From NCBI GenBank assembly GCA_036625675.1, contig JAZKTH010000016.1, positions 1 through 23,427 on the forward strand: 23,427 bases of DNA, read 5' to 3'. Shown piece by piece: positions 21,241-23,427 of the stretch; positions within the stretch are counted from its first letter, which is position 1; each line of letters opens with the position of its first letter. Both the position numbers and the translations under genes were made by a program. The stretch comes from Halalkaliarchaeum sp036625675. Lineage in GTDB: Archaea; Halobacteriota; Halobacteria; Halobacteriales; Haloferacaceae. The notes under the pieces are model-generated. The model had not been told where the DNA came from. It made no database searches and saw only the letters and a program-made list of their open reading frames with translations.

Positions 21241-21882
21241 TCAGGCGGCGTCCGGGTTCGCCTTCGCCTCGAAGCCGGCTTCCCCGTCGGGGTTGCGGAC
21301 CGTGACGTCGAACGTCGCGGTCTCGACCGCCTCCGCGAGTTCGCCCTCGTTGCCCCGGACGTCCACGCCGAGCAGGAGTTCGACGGCCGTCGTCGCGGTT
21401 TCGGAGGCCTGTAGCGACGGTTCGGTGAAGGTATCGGCGGTCACGGCGTCGCCGATTTCGACGAGGTCGAGCGTCTCGAACGACACGGAGAGCGTCCCGT
21501 CGACGTCGGCGAAGGAGCCCTCGACCGTCGCGATCGGCGCTGCCGACGCCGGGTCCCCCGGCGACAGCGTCGCGTCCGCGAGGACGTCCATCGCGTCGTC
21601 GACGCTGGCTCCGAGGCGCACGTCGACCCCGGCGACGCCGGCTCCGAAGTTCCGCCAGTCGAGGTCGACCTCGGGCGCGACGGTGACGGACGTCACCCGT
21701 CCGTCGTTGTGTTCGACGACGGGCGCGTCGGCCGCCTCGAATCCCGACCCGCCCGAGCCACCGACGGCGGCGACCGGGCGTGTGCCCCGGTAAAGCGCCG
21801 CGGTACCGACGGCTCCGGCGGTCAACAGCGGAACGAGCGATCCCATCGCGGTTCGACGAGAGATTTCGTCTGTCTCGATCAC
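21241..21882 (-). CDS. Tat-type exported haloarchaeal protein of unknown function
   Basis: I do not recognise the family. With the GTG at 21882 the 213-residue product begins MIETDEISRRTAMGSL, followed by a hydrophobic segment LLTAGAVGTAALY, which fits a twin-arginine signal or signal anchor with Arg9-Arg10. The mature part is acidic and predicted mostly beta, with Val/Thr/Asp-rich strands (VTSVTVAPEVDLDW, GVAGVDVRLGASVDD, GTLSVSFETLDLVEIG, ETATFDVTVRNPDG) and no cysteines or catalytic pattern. The alternating strands resemble an Ig-like or LEA14-like sandwich; this is a guess. A longer frame exists upstream, but it overlaps the divergent mch gene and has shadow-like composition. It is downstream of nothing obvious and stands alone. 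Confidence 0.7.
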   Translation of the reverse strand: MIETDEISRRTAMGSLVPLLTAGAVGTAALYRGTRPVAAVGGSGGSGFEAADAPVVEHNDGRVTSVTVAPEVDLDWRNFGAGVAGVDVRLGASVDDAMDVLADATLSPGDPASAAPIATVEGSFADVDGTLSVSFETLDLVEIGDAVTADTFTEPSLQASETATTAVELLLGVDVRGNEGELAEAVETATFDVTVRNPDGEAGFEAKANPDAA

Positions 21883-22026
21883 GGCGGGGACGGCTGCTTC
21901 GGTATCAGCCTTGAAAGCCGGGTCGAAACCGTCGCCCCCCGATCCTTCTCCGATCCCGACCCCGGTCGGTGCCACTCGCGGACGGAACCGCCTCGCGACG
22001 CGTCCGAGACGCCGACTGAGAAATGA

Positions 22027-22033
22027 CTTATCC
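22027..22033 (+). promoter_or_regulatory. mch TATA-like box
   Basis: CTTATCC is centred about 25 bases before the mch ATG at 22055. Confidence 0.5.
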
Positions 22034-22054
22034 GATGGGGCTCGAAGGGGCGGT

Positions 22055-23005
22055 ATGGAGAGCATCAACCGGACCGCGATAGAGCTGATGGACGAGGCGC
22101 TCGACTTCGCGGAGGAACTCGGGATCGTCGCGTCCGAACTCGAATCCGGCGCGACCGTGCTGGATTTCGGGGTCGAGGTCGACGCCGGGCTCGAGGCGGG
22201 GCTGTTGCTGTCGGAGATACAGACGGCGGGGCTTGCGACCGTGCAAACGCGAATGGACCGGGTGGCCGGGGCGCCGACGCCGTACGTGGAGCTGTCCAGC
22301 GACCATCCGGCGATCGCGCTCCTGTGCTCGCAGAAGGCCGGGTGGGAACTCGACGTCGAGGAGTTCAACGGGCTCGGATCCGGCCCGGCGAGGGCGCTCG
22401 TGGGCGAAGAGTCGGAGTTCCAGCGGATCGGCTACTACGACGAGTTCGACCTCACCGTGCTCGCCGTCGAAGCGATCGAGCTTCCCGACGACGAAATCGC
22501 AGGGCACGTGGCCGACCGGGCGGGGGTCGAGCCGTCGGGGGTGTTCCTGCCCACGTTCGCGCTGGGATCGACGGTCGGGAGCGTGACGGCGGCCGCCCGG
22601 GCTGCCGAACTCGCGGTGTTCCGGCTCTCCGAACTCGGGTACGATCCCCGGGACGTCCTCACCGCCTCCGGCTCCGCGCCGATCGCGCCGGTCTCCTACG
22701 ACGAGTCGGTGGCGATGGGGCGGACGAACGACGCGATCGCGTACGGCGGCGAGGTGTACCTCCAGGTGGCGAACGACTTCGACCGGTTCGACGAGATCCC
22801 CTCCTCCGCCCCCGGAACGCACGGAAAGCCGTTCTTCGAGGTTTTCTCGGCTGCGGACTGGGACCTCTACGAGATCGACGAGTCGGTGTTCGCCCCCGGT
22901 CTGGTCACGGTCGACGTCCAGGACGGGCCGACGTACGTCCACGGCACCACCGACGAGGAGCTACTGGCCGAGTCGTTCGGCTACGCGGGCGAAACCGACG
23001 AGTGA
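22055..23005 (+). CDS. mch: Methenyltetrahydromethanopterin cyclohydrolase
   Basis: Catalyses the reversible hydrolysis of 5,10-methenyl-tetrahydropterin to the N5-formyl form, best known in methanogenesis and formaldehyde oxidation. The 316-residue product matches Mch throughout. It has MESINRTAIELMDEALDFAE at the N-terminus, GATVLDFGVEVDAGLEAGLLLSEIQ and LSSDHPAIALLCSQKAGWEL. The core holds GLGSGPARALV, LPTFALGSTVGSVTAAAR, and GSAPIAPVSYDESVAMGRTNDAIAYGGEVY near the C-terminal half, and it ends with SSAPGTHGKPFFEVF. Haloarchaea are not methanogens but are known to keep mch, probably working with folate or another C1 carrier. The ATG at 22055 is leaderless with respect to the TATA-like CTTATCC. 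The next gene starts 14 bases after its stop and may be co-transcribed. Confidence 0.95.
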   Translation: MESINRTAIELMDEALDFAEELGIVASELESGATVLDFGVEVDAGLEAGLLLSEIQTAGLATVQTRMDRVAGAPTPYVELSSDHPAIALLCSQKAGWELDVEEFNGLGSGPARALVGEESEFQRIGYYDEFDLTVLAVEAIELPDDEIAGHVADRAGVEPSGVFLPTFALGSTVGSVTAAARAAELAVFRLSELGYDPRDVLTASGSAPIAPVSYDESVAMGRTNDAIAYGGEVYLQVANDFDRFDEIPSSAPGTHGKPFFEVFSAADWDLYEIDESVFAPGLVTVDVQDGPTYVHGTTDEELLAESFGYAGETDE

Positions 23006-23019
23006 AAAGGGGGAAGCTG

Positions 23020-23427
23020 ATGCCGGTGACTCGGTTTAAACCAGTTCCCCCCTCGCCCGGCGGCCTCGACCGTCTCGAGGCGGTCCAGGGCGCCCTCCCG
23101 CTGGTGCCGGCAGGCGAGCGGTCCTGTCTGCGACGGCTTCGCCGGCGCGCGGGAATCGACGACCGGGAAACCGGCCGGGCGTGGCTGACGTTCCTCCGGG
23201 CGCTCGGACTGGCGGAACGCGCCGACCGGGGATATCGACGGCTGCGACGCGATCATCGTGGATCCCGACTCCGCGATCGGTTCAGGCGGCGGGTGTACGG
23301 GGCCAGCGAGGCGCTGTCCACGCTTTCGATAGCCGGCGGACCGTCGACTCCGACAGAGGTGGCAAACCGCATCTCGAACGCCCAGCCCGCCTGGGAGCGC
23401 CGTCGGACACCCGACCCGGATCGGGCG
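23020..23427 (+). CDS. Unknown arginine-rich protein (3' end outside window)
   Basis: The frame runs open from the ATG at 23020 to the end of the window, 136 codons. I do not recognise a family. The start MPVTRFKPVPPSPGGL is followed by helical, strongly basic sequence (ERSCLRRLRRRAGIDD, ETGRAWLTFLRALGLAERADR, YRRLRRDHRGSRLRDRFRRRVYGASEAL). The part from about residue 45 to 85 looks like a helix-turn-helix with a wing. The acidic bias of the neighbours is absent. Its start is 14 bases after the mch stop, so co-transcription is likely, with a GGGGGAAG purine stretch just before the ATG as possible ribosome binding site. A DNA- or RNA-binding role is suggested by charge only. Confidence 0.6.
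   Translation, partial: MPVTRFKPVPPSPGGLDRLEAVQGALPLVPAGERSCLRRLRRRAGIDDRETGRAWLTFLRALGLAERADRGYRRLRRDHRGSRLRDRFRRRVYGASEALSTLSIAGGPSTPTEVANRISNAQPAWERRRTPDPDRA

Noticed and set aside
21883..22368. Longer N-terminus for the Tat-type protein
   Set aside because: It would overlap the 5' end of mch, is Ser-rich shadow sequence, and would bury the twin-arginine signal inside the protein.
1..23427. Search for tRNA, rRNA, CRISPR arrays, insertion sequences, integrase and attachment sites
   Set aside because: No cloverleaf-like segment, regularly spaced repeat, transposase motif or long terminal repeat was seen by reading; a covariance-model tRNA scan would be needed to exclude intron-bearing tRNAs fully.

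Overview
The window is core chromosome from a halophilic archaeon (class Halobacteria). GC is high, and most proteins are Asp/Glu-rich. Several families are, as far as I can recall, essentially haloarchaeal. Many genes have a TATA-like element about 25-34 nt before the start codon and almost no 5' leader, as expected for leaderless archaeal transcripts. I cannot fix the genus; a Halorubrum-like member of Haloferacales would fit. I see no tRNA, rRNA, CRISPR array, insertion sequence or integrase.

Left part (1-7228): the C-terminal end of a UspA-domain protein, probably the tail of a permease (1-557). Then come an FKBP/SlyD prolyl isomerase divergent from a small conserved protein, a Tat-exported TlpA-like thioredoxin, and an overlapping pair of a membrane-anchored unknown and a Nudix hydrolase. 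A possible PD-(D/E)XK protein with a C-terminal cysteine cluster, a small conserved protein, an MJ0936/YfcE-type phosphodiesterase and a RecJ-like DHH/DHHA1 phosphoesterase follow.

Middle (7323-14716): RNase HII, a phosphohexomutase, and an Lrp/AsnC regulator divergent from class I glutamine synthetase, which is a nitrogen-assimilation module. Next are a small conserved protein, a crotonase-fold enzyme with a PaaG-type active site, a bacterial-type CobT, and a corrinoid adenosyltransferase. The last two act in late cobalamin assembly.

Right part (14791-23427): LeuA/citramalate synthase, preceded by a leaderless mini-ORF that overlaps its GTG start. A 224-bp gap then holds a striking 49-nt hairpin placed just downstream of a TATA-like element. 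A translationally coupled SRPBCC protein and nitrilase follow, then a degenerate GIY-YIG protein, a small winged-helix protein, a small two-helix membrane protein, and a secreted coiled-coil protein with a His/Gly/Asp-rich tail. The window ends with an FmdA-type amidase carrying a polyhistidine N-terminus, a Tat-type exported unknown, methenyl-H4MPT cyclohydrolase (mch), and the start of an arginine-rich unknown gene.

No gap between genes exceeds 300 bases; the two largest (1720-1943 and 16436-16659) are about 224 bases. I found no obvious multi-gene novel system. The best leads are the candidate structured RNA at 16542-16590, the mini-ORF before leuA, the possible nuclease at 3713-4678 and the histidine-rich amidase.
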